Below, piece after piece: positions 25,581 through 34,586 of a stretch of 64,000 bases of DNA; the stretch's first letter is position 1; the number at the start of each line of letters is the position of its first letter. Below the pieces are notes generated by a model. That model ran no database searches. It had not been told where the DNA came from and worked only from the letters and a program-made list of their open reading frames with translations. This DNA is from Actinocorallia sp. API 0066 (GTDB lineage: Bacteria; Actinomycetota; Actinomycetes; Streptosporangiales; Streptosporangiaceae), in contig NZ_JAJLQY010000017.1 in NCBI RefSeq assembly GCF_020991275.1, positions 62,001 to 126,000 of the forward strand, in the 5' to 3' direction. The position numbers and the translations under genes were made by a program.

Positions 25581-28175
25581 TCACGAATTGAGCAAGGCGA
25601 GCACCTCGGCGAGCCCGTCGGGCTTCACCAGGACGTCGCGCGCCTTGGAACCCTCGGACGGCCCGACGATGCCGCGGCTCTCCATCAGGTCCATCAGGCG
25701 GCCCGCCTTGGCGAACCCGACGCGCAGCTTGCGCTGGAGCATCGAGGTCGAGCCGAACTGGGTGGACACGACGAGTTCGATCGCCTGGACGAGCAGTTGA
25801 AGGTCATCGCCGATCTCCTCGTCGATCTCCTTGCGGGGCCCGGAGTCCGCCTGCACGTCCTGCGCGTACTCGGCTTCCATCTGGGCCTTGCAGTGAGCGA
25901 CGATGCCCGCGATCTCCTTCTCGGAAACGTAGGCGTTCTGCAGTCGCATCGGCTTTGACGCGCCCATGGGGAGGAACAGGGCGTCACCCTGCCCTACGAG
26001 CTTCTCCGCGCCCGGCTGGTCGAGGATCACCCGGCTGTCGGCGAGGGACGAGGTGGCGAAGGCGAGCCGTGAAGGCACGTTCGCCTTGATCAGCCCGGTG
26101 ACGACGTCGACGGACGGCCGCTGGGTGGCCAGGACGAGGTGGATCCCGGCCGCGCGCGCGAGCTGGGTGATCCGGACGACGTGGTCCTCGACGTCGCGGG
26201 GGGCGACCATCATGAGGTCGGCGAGCTCGTCCACGATCACCAGCAGGTACGGGTAGGGGGTGTAGACGCGCTCGCTGCCGGGGGGCGCGGCGAGCTTGCC
26301 CGCCCGGACCGCCTTGTTGAAGTCGTCGATGTGCCGGAAGCCGGACGCCGCGAGGTCGTCGTAGCGGCGGTCCATCTCCCCGACGACCCAGCCGAGCGCC
26401 TCGGCGGCCTTCTTCGGGTTGGTGATGATCGGGGTGATCAGGTGCGGGATGCCGGCGTAGGCGGACAGCTCGACCCGCTTGGGGTCCACCAGGATGAGCC
26501 GTACCTCGTCCGGCGTGGCGCGCATCAGGATGGACGTGATGAGGCCGTTGATGCAGGTGGATTTACCCGCGCCGGTGGCGCCCGCGATGAGGATGTGCGG
26601 CATCTTGGCGAGGTTCGCCACGACGGTGCGGCCTTCGACGTCCTTGCCCAGGCCCACGAGCATCGGGTGCTGGTCGGTGGCGGCCACCTGGGAGCGGAGC
26701 ACGTCACCGAGGGAGACGAGGTCCTTGTCGGTGTTGGGGATCTCCACCCCGATGGCGGACTTGCCGGGGATCGGGGAGATGATCCGGACATCCTGCGACT
26801 TGACCGCGTAGGAGATGTTCTTGGTGAGCGCGATGACCTTCTCGACCTTGACGGCCGGGCCCAGCTCGATCTCGTAGCGGGTGATCGTCGGGCCGCGGGT
26901 GAACCCCGTGACCTGGGCGTCCACGTCGAACTGTTCGAGCACCCCGGTGAGGGCGTTCACGACGACGTCGTTGGCCTTCGTGCGCGGCTTGATCGAGGAT
27001 CCGGCCTTGAGCAGGCCCGGTTCGGGCAGCCTGTAGCCCTCGCCCGTCGCGCCGATCTGGAGCTGCTCCGCGCTCGTCGGGGCGGGGCTGGGGTCCGGGA
27101 GGACGGCCGGGGCGGCGACGTCCAGGGAGGTCGGCTCGCCGGGGGTGTCGGGGCCGAGGGGGTCGTCGCCGAAGATGTCCTCGGACAGCGGGGGCCGTCC
27201 CGGCTTCTCCGGTTCGACGACGGGGGTGTCGTAGGGGCGGGTGTGGCCTCCGACCTCGAACTCCTCGGTCGGCTCCGCTTCGTCGTCCTTGTCCTTGCCC
27301 CTGCGGCGGCGCCGCTTGGGCCTGCCCTCGCCCTTGCCGTCCGCGTCGCCGGAGTCGTCAGAGTCGTCGGGCTTGCCGCGCCTGCCCGGCTTGTCGTCGC
27401 GGTCCTTGAGCATCGCGAAGCGCATCAGCTCGTCGAACCTGTCGGGGATGCGGTGGACGGGCGTCTTGGTGACAACGAGGAGGCCGAAGAAGGAGATGAG
27501 GAGAAGGAGAGGCACCGCCACCCATGCCGACAGGAGCGTCTCCAGCGGCGCGGAGACGAGCCAGCCGAGCACGCCGCCCGCCTTACGGACCGCGTCCATG
27601 TCGGCCGGGGCGGGGCTGCCCGCGGCGATGTGCACGACGCCCGCGATACCGAGGAACAGCGCGCTGCACCCGATCGCGATACGGCCCGCGTCCTCGTGCC
27701 GTTCGGGGTGGCGCAGCGTGGACCACGCCAGGAACGCCAGCAGCAGCGGCAGGCCCATGGCGAACCTGCCGATGCCGCCGCGGATGATCGTCTCCAGGAC
27801 CTCGGTGAACCAGCCGCGCGGCGTCCACCAGGTCACGGAGGCGAAGACGATGGCGACGCCGAGCAGGGCAAGGCCCGCTCCGTCCCTGCGGTGTTCCGGT
27901 TCCAGTTCGCGCGCTCCGTCTCCGTAGGCTCGGAACATGGAGCCGACTCCCCTCGCGGTCAGCGTCCAGAGCCCGGCGAGCATCCGGAAGAAGCCGAGGA
28001 AGAGCCTGCTGAACGGCCCCGGGCCGCGCGCCGCGGGCGCCGCCCCACGGGGCTGACGCCCCCGGTGCGGCTCCCGGGCGGGAGGGCGGCGACGTGTCGC
28101 GGGGGTCTTGCCGGCGGTCCTGGAGGACCCGCCGCGCGAGGAGTTCCGCGTACCTCCGGACGCACGTGAGGCCAT
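25581..28175 (-). CDS. ftsK: FtsK/SpoIIIE DNA translocase
   Basis: An 864-residue protein with a short basic N-terminus, four hydrophobic segments (about residues 50-240), a charged linker with KRRRRRGKDKDDE, then the motor: Walker A GATGAGKS near residue 530, Walker B LLVIVDELADLMM, and a C-terminal gamma winged helix ending DVLVKPDGLAEVLALLNS. It pumps chromosomal DNA through the division or sporulation septum, guided by polar sequences read by the gamma domain. The ATG at 28175 follows TACGCT by 7 nt, so a leaderless mRNA is likely. The frame extends to 28217 without a better start. Confidence 0.93.
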   Translation of the reverse strand: MASRASGGTRNSSRGGSSRTAGKTPATRRRPPAREPHRGRQPRGAAPAARGPGPFSRLFLGFFRMLAGLWTLTARGVGSMFRAYGDGARELEPEHRRDGAGLALLGVAIVFASVTWWTPRGWFTEVLETIIRGGIGRFAMGLPLLLAFLAWSTLRHPERHEDAGRIAIGCSALFLGIAGVVHIAAGSPAPADMDAVRKAGGVLGWLVSAPLETLLSAWVAVPLLLLISFFGLLVVTKTPVHRIPDRFDELMRFAMLKDRDDKPGRRGKPDDSDDSGDADGKGEGRPKRRRRRGKDKDDEAEPTEEFEVGGHTRPYDTPVVEPEKPGRPPLSEDIFGDDPLGPDTPGEPTSLDVAAPAVLPDPSPAPTSAEQLQIGATGEGYRLPEPGLLKAGSSIKPRTKANDVVVNALTGVLEQFDVDAQVTGFTRGPTITRYEIELGPAVKVEKVIALTKNISYAVKSQDVRIISPIPGKSAIGVEIPNTDKDLVSLGDVLRSQVAATDQHPMLVGLGKDVEGRTVVANLAKMPHILIAGATGAGKSTCINGLITSILMRATPDEVRLILVDPKRVELSAYAGIPHLITPIITNPKKAAEALGWVVGEMDRRYDDLAASGFRHIDDFNKAVRAGKLAAPPGSERVYTPYPYLLVIVDELADLMMVAPRDVEDHVVRITQLARAAGIHLVLATQRPSVDVVTGLIKANVPSRLAFATSSLADSRVILDQPGAEKLVGQGDALFLPMGASKPMRLQNAYVSEKEIAGIVAHCKAQMEAEYAQDVQADSGPRKEIDEEIGDDLQLLVQAIELVVSTQFGSTSMLQRKLRVGFAKAGRLMDLMESRGIVGPSEGSKARDVLVKPDGLAEVLALLNS

Positions 28176-28182
28176 GCGGATG

Positions 28183-28188
28183 AGCGTA
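28183..28188 (-). promoter_or_regulatory. Candidate -10 box for ftsK
   Basis: On the minus strand TACGCT ends 7 nt before the chosen ftsK ATG, and no ribosome site is present. This supports that start over the longer open frame. Confidence 0.4.
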
Positions 28189-28255
28189 ACCCGCGACACA
28201 AGAGCAACCAAGAACAAAACGGGCGCGTGTCGCCCTCAGGACGCCTCAGAACGCC

Positions 28256-28939
28256 TCAGGGCTCCCCGAGGTGCTTGCGGAGCCCGTCGAGGTCCAGGAC
28301 GACAATGCGCCGCCAGCGCGTCCGGATGAGGCCGCGCACCCGCCACTCGCGCAGCGCGCGGGCGACGGTCTCGCGGGAGGCGTCGACGCAGCTGCCCAGT
28401 TCGTTCTGGGACAGCGGGGGCAGCCGGATGCCCTCGTCCTCGGGGATGCCGCTCTCCTCGGCGAGGGTGAGCAGGAACCTGGCGAGGCGGGCCGCGCCGT
28501 CGTGGCTGCCCAGCGCCACGATGCGGCTGTCGGACTGGGCGAGTCTGCGGCTCGCGGTGCGGTAGATGTGCCGCCACGCGTGCGGGTGCTCGTCGAGGAA
28601 GGCGCTGAACCTGCTGCGGGTGACCGAGAGGGCGGTCACCGGGTGCAGCGCCGTCAGCGTCGCGGTGCGGGGGGAGCCGTTGAGCAGCCCCGTCTCGCCG
28701 ACGAGTTCACCGGGACCGCGCACGGCGATGACGACCTCGCGGCCGTCGACGTCGCCGACGGAGACCTTCGCCCAGCCGTGGCGCAGGATGAGCACCTGAT
28801 CGGGCCGCTCGCCCTGGAGGAGGAGCCGCGCCCCGGTGGCGAACGTGCGGATCCGGCCGCCCCGCTGGAGCGCCTCGCGGGCGGGCGGGTCGAGACTGCT
28901 CCAGAAGTTCTCGGGCCGGGCTGGTTCGGGGGGAGCCAT
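28256..28939 (-). CDS. Crp/Fnr family transcriptional regulator
   Basis: A 227-residue protein with an N-terminal cyclic-nucleotide-binding beta barrel (VRGPGELVGETGLLNGSPRT contains the phosphate-binding-like stretch), a dimer helix and a winged HTH with CVDASRETVARALREWRVRG. There is no N-terminal cysteine cluster, so it is not an oxygen-sensing Fnr. It may bind cAMP, but the key Arg-Ser pair in the pocket appears as RTATLTA with a Thr, close to canonical. Two inverted repeats lie upstream. Targets are unknown. Confidence 0.87.
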   Translation of the reverse strand: MAPPEPARPENFWSSLDPPAREALQRGGRIRTFATGARLLLQGERPDQVLILRHGWAKVSVGDVDGREVVIAVRGPGELVGETGLLNGSPRTATLTALHPVTALSVTRSRFSAFLDEHPHAWRHIYRTASRRLAQSDSRIVALGSHDGAARLARFLLTLAEESGIPEDEGIRLPPLSQNELGSCVDASRETVARALREWRVRGLIRTRWRRIVVLDLDGLRKHLGEP

Positions 28940-28953
28940 ACTCTATTTGACTA

Positions 28954-28993
28954 CGAATTCCCGCCGGGCGATCCCCCGTCTGTAAGGAATTCG
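28954..28993. repeat. CGAATTCC-N24-GGAATTCG inverted repeat upstream of the Crp-family gene
   Basis: Two 8-bp arms lie 15-54 bp upstream of the regulator start, where an operator is expected. A second dyad follows at 28996-29021. Confidence 0.4.
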
Positions 28994-28995
28994 CA

Positions 28996-29021
28996 ACGAA
29001 CGTCCGGAAGCGCACGTTCGT
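28996..29021. repeat. ACGAACGT-N10-ACGTTCGT inverted repeat after menA
   Basis: A perfect 8-bp inverted repeat lies 56 bp past the menA stop and 57 bp before the Crp-family start. It could be a menA terminator or a distal operator. Confidence 0.45.
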
Positions 29022-29076
29022 CACGCGGCCGCCACCGGCGCGTTTCCCCCGCGCCCGGCCTCCGCTGTGGGGCGGG

Positions 29077-29934
29077 TCACACGGCGAGGCCGACGGCGAG
29101 GAGCGCGCCGAAGACGAGCTGCACCCTTCCCGTCTCGCCCAGCACCTCGATGAGCTCCTTGCCCTGCGCGCCGTGAAGGACGCGACGGGAAGGCGCGATC
29201 GTCAGGGGGGCGCACAGAAGCGCGATCAATGCCCACGGGCGGGCTATCGCGATACCGAGCACGATCGTGAACGGCATCGACAGGCAGAGCGTGAACAGCA
29301 CCCGCGAGACGGTGTCGCCCAGGACGACGGCGAGGGTGCGCTTGCCCGTCATGGAGTCGGTGTCCAGGTCGCGGATGTTGTTGACGACGAGCATCGCGCA
29401 CGAAAGCAGGCCGACCGGGACGGCGGCGGCCCAGGCCGTCCAGGGCAGGTACTCCAGTTGGACGTACACGGTGCCGACGACGGCGACGAGCCCGAAGAAG
29501 ACGAACACGGACAGCTCGCCCAGGGCCCGGTACCCGTAGGGCCGCGACCCCCCGGTGTAGAACCATCCGGCGGCGATGGCGGCGGCGCCCACGAGCAGCA
29601 GCCACCACGACGTCACGGCGGCCAGGACGAGCCCGGCGACGGCCCCGACGCCGAACGCGATGAACGCGGCTGCGAGGACTTGCTTGGGCGGCTTGGCTCC
29701 CGAGCCCGTCAGGCGCAGCGGCCCTACGCGCTCGTCGTCGGTGCCCTTCACGCCGTCGCTGTAGTCGTTGGCGTAGTTCACCCCGACCTGGAGCGCGAGC
29801 GCGACGAGCAGGGCCAGCGCGGCCCGCCACCACACCGGGTGGCCCTCACCGACAGCGAGGCCGGTGCCTACGGCGACGGGGACGACGGCGGAGGGCAGCG
29901 TTCGAGGGCGGGCGCCCGCGATCCACAGGTTCAT
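29077..29934 (-). CDS. menA: MenA, 1,4-dihydroxy-2-naphthoate polyprenyltransferase
   Basis: The 285-residue membrane enzyme has about eight or nine hydrophobic segments and the UbiA-family aspartate motif [16 protein letters not shown]. The second motif is [15 protein letters not shown]. It prenylates dihydroxynaphthoate in menaquinone synthesis. Its ATG overlaps the stop of the upstream MFS gene (ATGA), so it is probably translated from the same mRNA, an odd pairing for a quinone gene. No other men gene is in the window. Confidence 0.93.
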   Translation of the reverse strand: MNLWIAGARPRTLPSAVVPVAVGTGLAVGEGHPVWWRAALALLVALALQVGVNYANDYSDGVKGTDDERVGPLRLTGSGAKPPKQVLAAAFIAFGVGAVAGLVLAAVTSWWLLLVGAAAIAAGWFYTGGSRPYGYRALGELSVFVFFGLVAVVGTVYVQLEYLPWTAWAAAVPVGLLSCAMLVVNNIRDLDTDSMTGKRTLAVVLGDTVSRVLFTLCLSMPFTIVLGIAIARPWALIALLCAPLTIAPSRRVLHGAQGKELIEVLGETGRVQLVFGALLAVGLAV

Positions 29935-31493
29935 AGCTCTTTTCCGCGCAGGCGCAAGGTCAGGATCAGTCCGATGGCGAGGATAGCGGCGGTCACGAGG
30001 GCGGCGTGCCCGGTCGCGGTGGCCAGGCTCTCGATCGCGGCGGCCGACTGCTCGGGGTCGAGCGCGGAGATCGTGGTGCCGACGCTGGCCTGGAGCTCGT
30101 CGGCCATCTGTGCGTCACCCGTCCGGGCCTGCATGGCGTGGCCGAGGCTGGTAGCGAAGACGGTGCCTATGCAGGCGATACCGAGGGCGCTGCCTATCTG
30201 CCGCGACGTGGACTGGGTGCCGGACGCCTGCCCGGACTGCCCGACCGGCACGTCGGCCAGCGAGACGTTGGTGAGCTGCGCCGAGGTCATGCCAAGGCCG
30301 AGGCCGTACAGCAGCATCCAGGGGGCGAGGCCGAAGCCGGTGGTGCCCGCGTGCGTCGTCAGCCCGATCGCGAGAACGGCGGCGACCTCCATCGCCATGC
30401 CGTACTGGACGACGCGGGCGGCGCCGAGCCGGCGGGCGAGGCGGGCCGCGGTGCCGCCGGACAGGAACGAGCCGATCGCCAGCGGCAGGATCGCCACGCA
30501 GATCTGGAGCGGGGAGTCGCCGTGCGCGCCCTGCAGGAACAGGGGCAGGATGAACAGGAGGCCGAGTTCGCCGACGCTGATGAGGGAGGCCGCGGCGTTG
30601 CCGCGCCGGAACGTGGCGATGTGGAACAGCCGCAGGTCCAGCATCACCGGCTTGCCCGCGCGCGCACGGCCGCGCTCCACCAGCACGAACGTCACAAGCA
30701 GCCCGATGGAAGCGGCCAGCGCGACCGGCACCGGCGAGATCGGCCAGCCCGGCAGCGCCTCACTGGCCCGCCACCAGCCGTAGGTCTGGCCCTCGATCAG
30801 GCCGAACACCAGCGCGCCGAGGCCGAGCGCCGAAAGCACGCCGCCCTTCCAGTCGAGGCCGCGCGGCCCGGACGCGTCACGCGTCTCGGGGATGTACTTG
30901 AGGACGCCCGCGACGAGCAGGAGCCCGAGCGGCAGGTTCACGGTGAACGCCCATTGCCAGCCGTGCGAGGTCGCCAGCCAGCCGCCCAGGAGCGGGCCGA
31001 CCGCCGTCATGCCGCCGATCATGGAGCCCCACACGCCGAACGCGATCGCCCTGTCGCGGCCGTGGAAGAGGCTGTTCACGGTGGAGAGCGTCGCGGGCAT
31101 GATCATGGCGGCGCCGACGCCCTGGAGCGCGCGCGAGGCGATGAGAGCGGTCGCGCTGCCTGAGGCGGCCACAAAGAGGCTCGCCACGACGAACACGGCG
31201 GTGCCCATGACGAACATGCGGCGGCGGCCGTACACGTCGGCGAGGCGGCCGAAGCTGATCATCAGCGCCGCGAAGACGAGGGAGTAGATCGACGTCAGCC
31301 ACTCCGCCTGGGTGGCGCGCAAGCCGATCTCGTCCACGATGCTGGGGAGCAGCACGCTGACGATGGTCGCGTCCACCACGATGAGCGACACCGCGAGGCT
31401 GATGACCGCGAGGCCGAGCCAGCGGCCCTTCCCGACGGGCGCGAGGACCGCCTCTTCTCGCAGGTCGGCGGTCGTGGGCGCGCTCATCTTCAT
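29931..31493 (-). CDS. MFS transporter, DHA2-type drug/proton antiporter
   Basis: A 520-residue protein with about fourteen membrane segments, the layout of DHA2 pumps. Motif A appears as FGRLADVYGRRRMFVMG after the second segment, and VVDATIVSVLLPSI in the first matches motif D1. These pumps export drugs, dyes or natural products by proton antiport. The substrate is not deducible and there is no adjacent TetR or MarR regulator. It overlaps menA by 4 bp. The start (MKMSAPTTADLREE) could alternatively be the second Met. Confidence 0.9.
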   Translation of the reverse strand: MKMSAPTTADLREEAVLAPVGKGRWLGLAVISLAVSLIVVDATIVSVLLPSIVDEIGLRATQAEWLTSIYSLVFAALMISFGRLADVYGRRRMFVMGTAVFVVASLFVAASGSATALIASRALQGVGAAMIMPATLSTVNSLFHGRDRAIAFGVWGSMIGGMTAVGPLLGGWLATSHGWQWAFTVNLPLGLLLVAGVLKYIPETRDASGPRGLDWKGGVLSALGLGALVFGLIEGQTYGWWRASEALPGWPISPVPVALAASIGLLVTFVLVERGRARAGKPVMLDLRLFHIATFRRGNAAASLISVGELGLLFILPLFLQGAHGDSPLQICVAILPLAIGSFLSGGTAARLARRLGAARVVQYGMAMEVAAVLAIGLTTHAGTTGFGLAPWMLLYGLGLGMTSAQLTNVSLADVPVGQSGQASGTQSTSRQIGSALGIACIGTVFATSLGHAMQARTGDAQMADELQASVGTTISALDPEQSAAAIESLATATGHAALVTAAILAIGLILTLRLRGKEL

Positions 31494-31597
31494 CCCGGGC
31501 TTCGGAGAGGTGACGGATCGGGCCCCAGCCTATTCCCGTGCCCTGAGCGCCCGGAACGGCCCCCTCCGCCTCCCGCGCCGGGGGCCGTTTCCCCAGG

Positions 31598-32566
31598 TCA
31601 CACCAGGGGGCGCTGGTACGTCTCCGGCCCTTCGGCGGCCAGTGGAGGAAGATCGGGGACGGGCGCGGGGGCGGCCCGACCCCGGCCGCGCGAGGCGCGC
31701 TGCGTCCAGGCGACGCACAGCAGGACGGCGAAGGCGGCGAGCACGGTGAGGGGTTCGAAGGGCTCACCGAGCAGGAGCGCGGCCCACACGAGCGTCATGA
31801 GGGGCTGGAGGAGCTGGATCTGTCCCGCGCGGGCGATCCCGGCCCGCGCGAGCCCCGCGTACCAGGCGAAGAAGCCGAGGAACATCGAGAAGAAGGCGAC
31901 GTAGGCGAAGCCGGCGAGGGCGCCCGGGGTCCACACCGGGTCGGTGGTGGCGAGGAGGACGAGCGTGACGGGGACCGTCAGGGGGGCGAACAGGACGAGG
32001 GCCCAGCAGACGACCTGCCAGGGCGGCGTCGTCCTGGCCATCCGGGCGCCTTCGGCGTAGCCGAACGCGGCGAAGACGAGCGCCCCGACGAGCAGGAGGT
32101 CGGCGAGCGTGAAGGCGCCGCCGCCCTGCCAGAGCGTGAACACGGTCACACAGGCGGTGCCGGACAGGGCGGCGGGCCAGAAGCCGCGCGCGGGCCGCTC
32201 CCCCGCGACGAGGACGGCGGCGACGGCAGTGGCGGCGGGCAGCAGGCCGACCACAACGGCCGCGTGCGACGCCGTGGCGCCGAACTCCAGGGCGAGCGAC
32301 GAAAGCACGGGGAAGCCGAGGATGATCCCGAAGCCGGTCAGGAGGAGCCTGCCGATGTCCTTCGGGAGCCGTGCGCGCGCGGCGGCCAGTGCCAGGGCGG
32401 CGGGGACGGCGACGAGCGCGGCCCTGCCGACGCCGATCAGGTAGGGGTCGAGGCCCTCCAGGGCCAGCACCGTGGCGGGCATCGTGACCGAGAACGTCAG
32501 CACGCCGACGAAGGCGAGGAGGAGCGCTATCGGATCAGGTGGAGTAGCGCTATCGTTGTCCCTCAT
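31598..32566 (-). CDS. EamA/DMT superfamily transporter
   Basis: The 322-residue protein has ten membrane segments in two EamA repeats, ending in a short basic/Pro-rich tail. DMT proteins export amino acids and other metabolites. The ATG (32564-32566) overlaps the ATG of the divergent MocR gene within one CATG. That arrangement, plus the shared operator, implies that the regulator controls this transporter. No ribosome site precedes the start, so the mRNA is probably leaderless. Confidence 0.88.
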   Translation of the reverse strand: MRDNDSATPPDPIALLLAFVGVLTFSVTMPATVLALEGLDPYLIGVGRAALVAVPAALALAAARARLPKDIGRLLLTGFGIILGFPVLSSLALEFGATASHAAVVVGLLPAATAVAAVLVAGERPARGFWPAALSGTACVTVFTLWQGGGAFTLADLLLVGALVFAAFGYAEGARMARTTPPWQVVCWALVLFAPLTVPVTLVLLATTDPVWTPGALAGFAYVAFFSMFLGFFAWYAGLARAGIARAGQIQLLQPLMTLVWAALLLGEPFEPLTVLAAFAVLLCVAWTQRASRGRGRAAPAPVPDLPPLAAEGPETYQRPLV

Positions 32567-32579
32567 GTACCACGATAGC
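32524..32579. promoter_or_regulatory. Shared MocR operator and back-to-back leaderless promoters
   Basis: Two direct copies of GCGCTATCG (32524-32532 and 32547-32555) are 23 bp apart. The second, as GCTATCGT (32549-32556), pairs with ACGATAGC (32572-32579) around a 15-bp centre that contains both overlapping start codons. Each arm includes TATCGT, a -10-like hexamer about 8 nt before the start codon it faces. GabR/PdxR-type MocR proteins recognise combined direct and inverted repeats, so this is a strong operator candidate. Confidence 0.65.
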
Positions 32580-33953
32580 AGTGTCGGCGCACTCGCTACC
32601 AGGCTCCGGCACGAGGCATCAGGGCTGCGAGCCGGTTCACGGCTGCCGTCGAGCAGGGCGCTGACCGAGCGCTACCGTGTCAGCCCGGTGACGGTCTCAC
32701 GGGCGCTCGCCCTGCTCGTCGCCGAGGGTGTGGTGGTCACCCGGCCAGGCAGCGGCACCTTCGTCGCCGAGCGCAAGGAGGCGCGCGGGTCCGCCGACCG
32801 CGGCTGGCAGAACGCGGCCCTGGGCGAGCGCAGGGTGGACGCCTCAGGGGTCGCGCTCGGCCTCCTGCCCGTCCCGGCGGGCGTCGTCCCGCTCATCGGG
32901 GGCTACCTGCCCGAGAGCCTGCGGCCCGAACGCGCGCTCGCGGCGGCGGGGGCGCGGGCGGCGCGACGGCCCCGCGCGTGGGGCGCCCCGCCGCCCGAGG
33001 GGCTGCCCGAGCTGCGCGCCTGGTTCGCCGGACGGGCCGGCTGCGCCCCCGACGACGTGCTCGTCTCCGGCGGCGGCCAGGCCGCGCTCTGGCTCACGCT
33101 GCGCGCGATCGTGCCGCCCGGCGGGCCCGTGCTGGTCGAGTCGCCCACCTACCCCGGCGCGACGGCGGCGGCCCGCGCCGCCGGTTTTGTGCCCGTGCCC
33201 GTCCCGGTGGACGGCGAGGGCGTGCGCCCCGAACTGCTCATCGAGGCGTTCGCGCGGACGGGAGCGCGGGCCTTCTACTGCCAGCCCACCTTCCACAACC
33301 CGACGGGCACCGTGCTCTCCCCCGCGCGTAGGGAGGCCGTCCTGGCGGCGGCGCGAGAGGCGGGGGCCTTCGTGATCGAGGACGACTTCGCCAGGCACCT
33401 GGCGATAGGCCCCGCGCCCGCGCCGCTCGTCGCCGGGGACGCCGCGGGGCACGTCGTGCACATCGCCTCCCTCACCAAAGCCACGGCGCCGTCCCTGCGG
33501 ATCTCCGGGATCGTCGCGCGCGGCCCGGTGGCCGAACGGATCCGCGCGGGCCAGCTCGTGGAGTCCTTCTTCCCCGCCGCGCCGCTCCAGGAGACCGCCC
33601 TGGAGTTCGTCTCCTCCCCCGCCTGGCCCCGGCACCTGCGGGCCGTCGCGGCCGAGCTGCGGCGGCGCAGGGACGCGCTGGCCGCCGCGCTCGCCGCGCA
33701 CCTGCCGGAGGCCGAGGCGGCACCGCCGCCCGGCGGCCTGTACCTGTGGGCGCGGCTCCCGGACGGCGTCGACGACGTCGCCCTGGCCGAGACGGCGCGC
33801 GCGCACGGGGTCGCGGTCGCCCCCGGACGTCCGTACTTCCCGGCCGAGCCTCCCGCGCCGCACCTACGGCTCAGCTACTGCGCGGCCGAGGACACCGCCG
33901 CCCTCACCGAGGGCGTCAGGCGGCTGGCGGACGCGCTGCGCGCCACGCGGTAG
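32565..33953 (+). CDS. MocR/GabR-type regulator (GntR HTH plus PLP-dependent aminotransferase-like domain)
   Basis: A 462-residue protein. The N-terminal GntR winged helix contains LRAGSRLPSSRALTERYRVS and PVTVSRALALLVAEGVVV. A fold-type I aminotransferase domain follows, with NPTGTV, the aspartate motif VIEDDFARHL and the PLP lysine in SLTKATAPSLR (about Lys305). MocR proteins use PLP or a PLP adduct as signal and often control a divergent gene; here that is an EamA transporter starting at the same CATG. The ATG at 32565 was chosen because it begins the GntR domain directly. Confidence 0.92.
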   Translation: MYHDSSVGALATRLRHEASGLRAGSRLPSSRALTERYRVSPVTVSRALALLVAEGVVVTRPGSGTFVAERKEARGSADRGWQNAALGERRVDASGVALGLLPVPAGVVPLIGGYLPESLRPERALAAAGARAARRPRAWGAPPPEGLPELRAWFAGRAGCAPDDVLVSGGGQAALWLTLRAIVPPGGPVLVESPTYPGATAAARAAGFVPVPVPVDGEGVRPELLIEAFARTGARAFYCQPTFHNPTGTVLSPARREAVLAAAREAGAFVIEDDFARHLAIGPAPAPLVAGDAAGHVVHIASLTKATAPSLRISGIVARGPVAERIRAGQLVESFFPAAPLQETALEFVSSPAWPRHLRAVAAELRRRRDALAAALAAHLPEAEAAPPPGGLYLWARLPDGVDDVALAETARAHGVAVAPGRPYFPAEPPAPHLRLSYCAAEDTAALTEGVRRLADALRATR

Positions 33954-33956
33954 CGT
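33951..33956 (+). promoter_or_regulatory. Candidate -10 box for the GNAT gene, overlapping the MocR stop codon
   Basis: TAGCGT begins with the TAG stop of the MocR gene and ends 8 nt before the GNAT ATG. It suggests an independent leaderless transcript. Confidence 0.4.
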
Positions 33957-33964
33957 GGCCGCCC

Positions 33965-34492
33965 ATGACGGACGTCGGCGTCAGGGACGCCAGGATCGGT
34001 GACACCGCGGCGATCGCCGAGATCCAGGTGCGCGCGTGGGGGGCCGCCTACGCGCCCTTCATGCCACCCGAGCCGCTCGCGGAGATGACGGCCTCGGCCG
34101 CGCCGTGGCGGGAGCGCTGGCTTGCCGCCGTCACCGAACCGCCCTCGCCCCGGCACCGGGTGCTCGCCGCCGTCGCGGAGGGCGTCGTCGTCGGGTTCGC
34201 CGCGTTCGCGCCCGCCGAGGACCCCGACCAGGAAGCCGACGCCGCCGAGCTCGTCACCCTGGCCGTCGATCCGGCCCGGATGCGCGAAGGGCACGGGAGC
34301 CGCCTGCTCGCCGCCGTCGCCGACCTGCTGCGCCAGCTGTCGTTCCAGACGGCCGTCACCTGGGTGTTCACCGAGGACGCGGCGCTGCGCGGCTTCCTCG
34401 AACCGTCCGGGTGGGCCCCCGACGGCGCCACGCGGACCCTCGCGCTCGGCAGGCCGGTCGAGATGATCAGGCTCCACACGTCCCTCGCGTGA
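33965..34492 (+). CDS. GNAT family N-acetyltransferase
   Basis: A 175-residue protein starting MTDVGVRDARIGDTAAIAEI. It contains the GNAT core: a strand VVVGFAAFAP, the beta-4 strand ELVTLAVDPARMREGHGSRL with the acetyl-CoA loop (R-x-x-G-x-G/S as REGHGSRL), and FLEPSGWAPDGATRTL near the C-terminus. The substrate is unknown. It starts 11 bp past the MocR stop with no ribosome site. It is on the same strand as MocR and dapA but probably has its own promoter. Confidence 0.85.
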   Translation: MTDVGVRDARIGDTAAIAEIQVRAWGAAYAPFMPPEPLAEMTASAAPWRERWLAAVTEPPSPRHRVLAAVAEGVVVGFAAFAPAEDPDQEADAAELVTLAVDPARMREGHGSRLLAAVADLLRQLSFQTAVTWVFTEDAALRGFLEPSGWAPDGATRTLALGRPVEMIRLHTSLA

Positions 34493-34586
34493 CGCCGCGC
34501 CCCGGGGCGGCTCCGGCGCGTCCCGGCCGCCGCCGTTGCCGATTCGCAACCGAACAGGTCGGGGAATTCGCGTAATCCACGTAACA

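Noticed and set aside
26139-28169. Long plus-strand frame opposite ftsK
   Set aside because: It overlaps a clear ftsK reading frame and encodes no recognisable motif.
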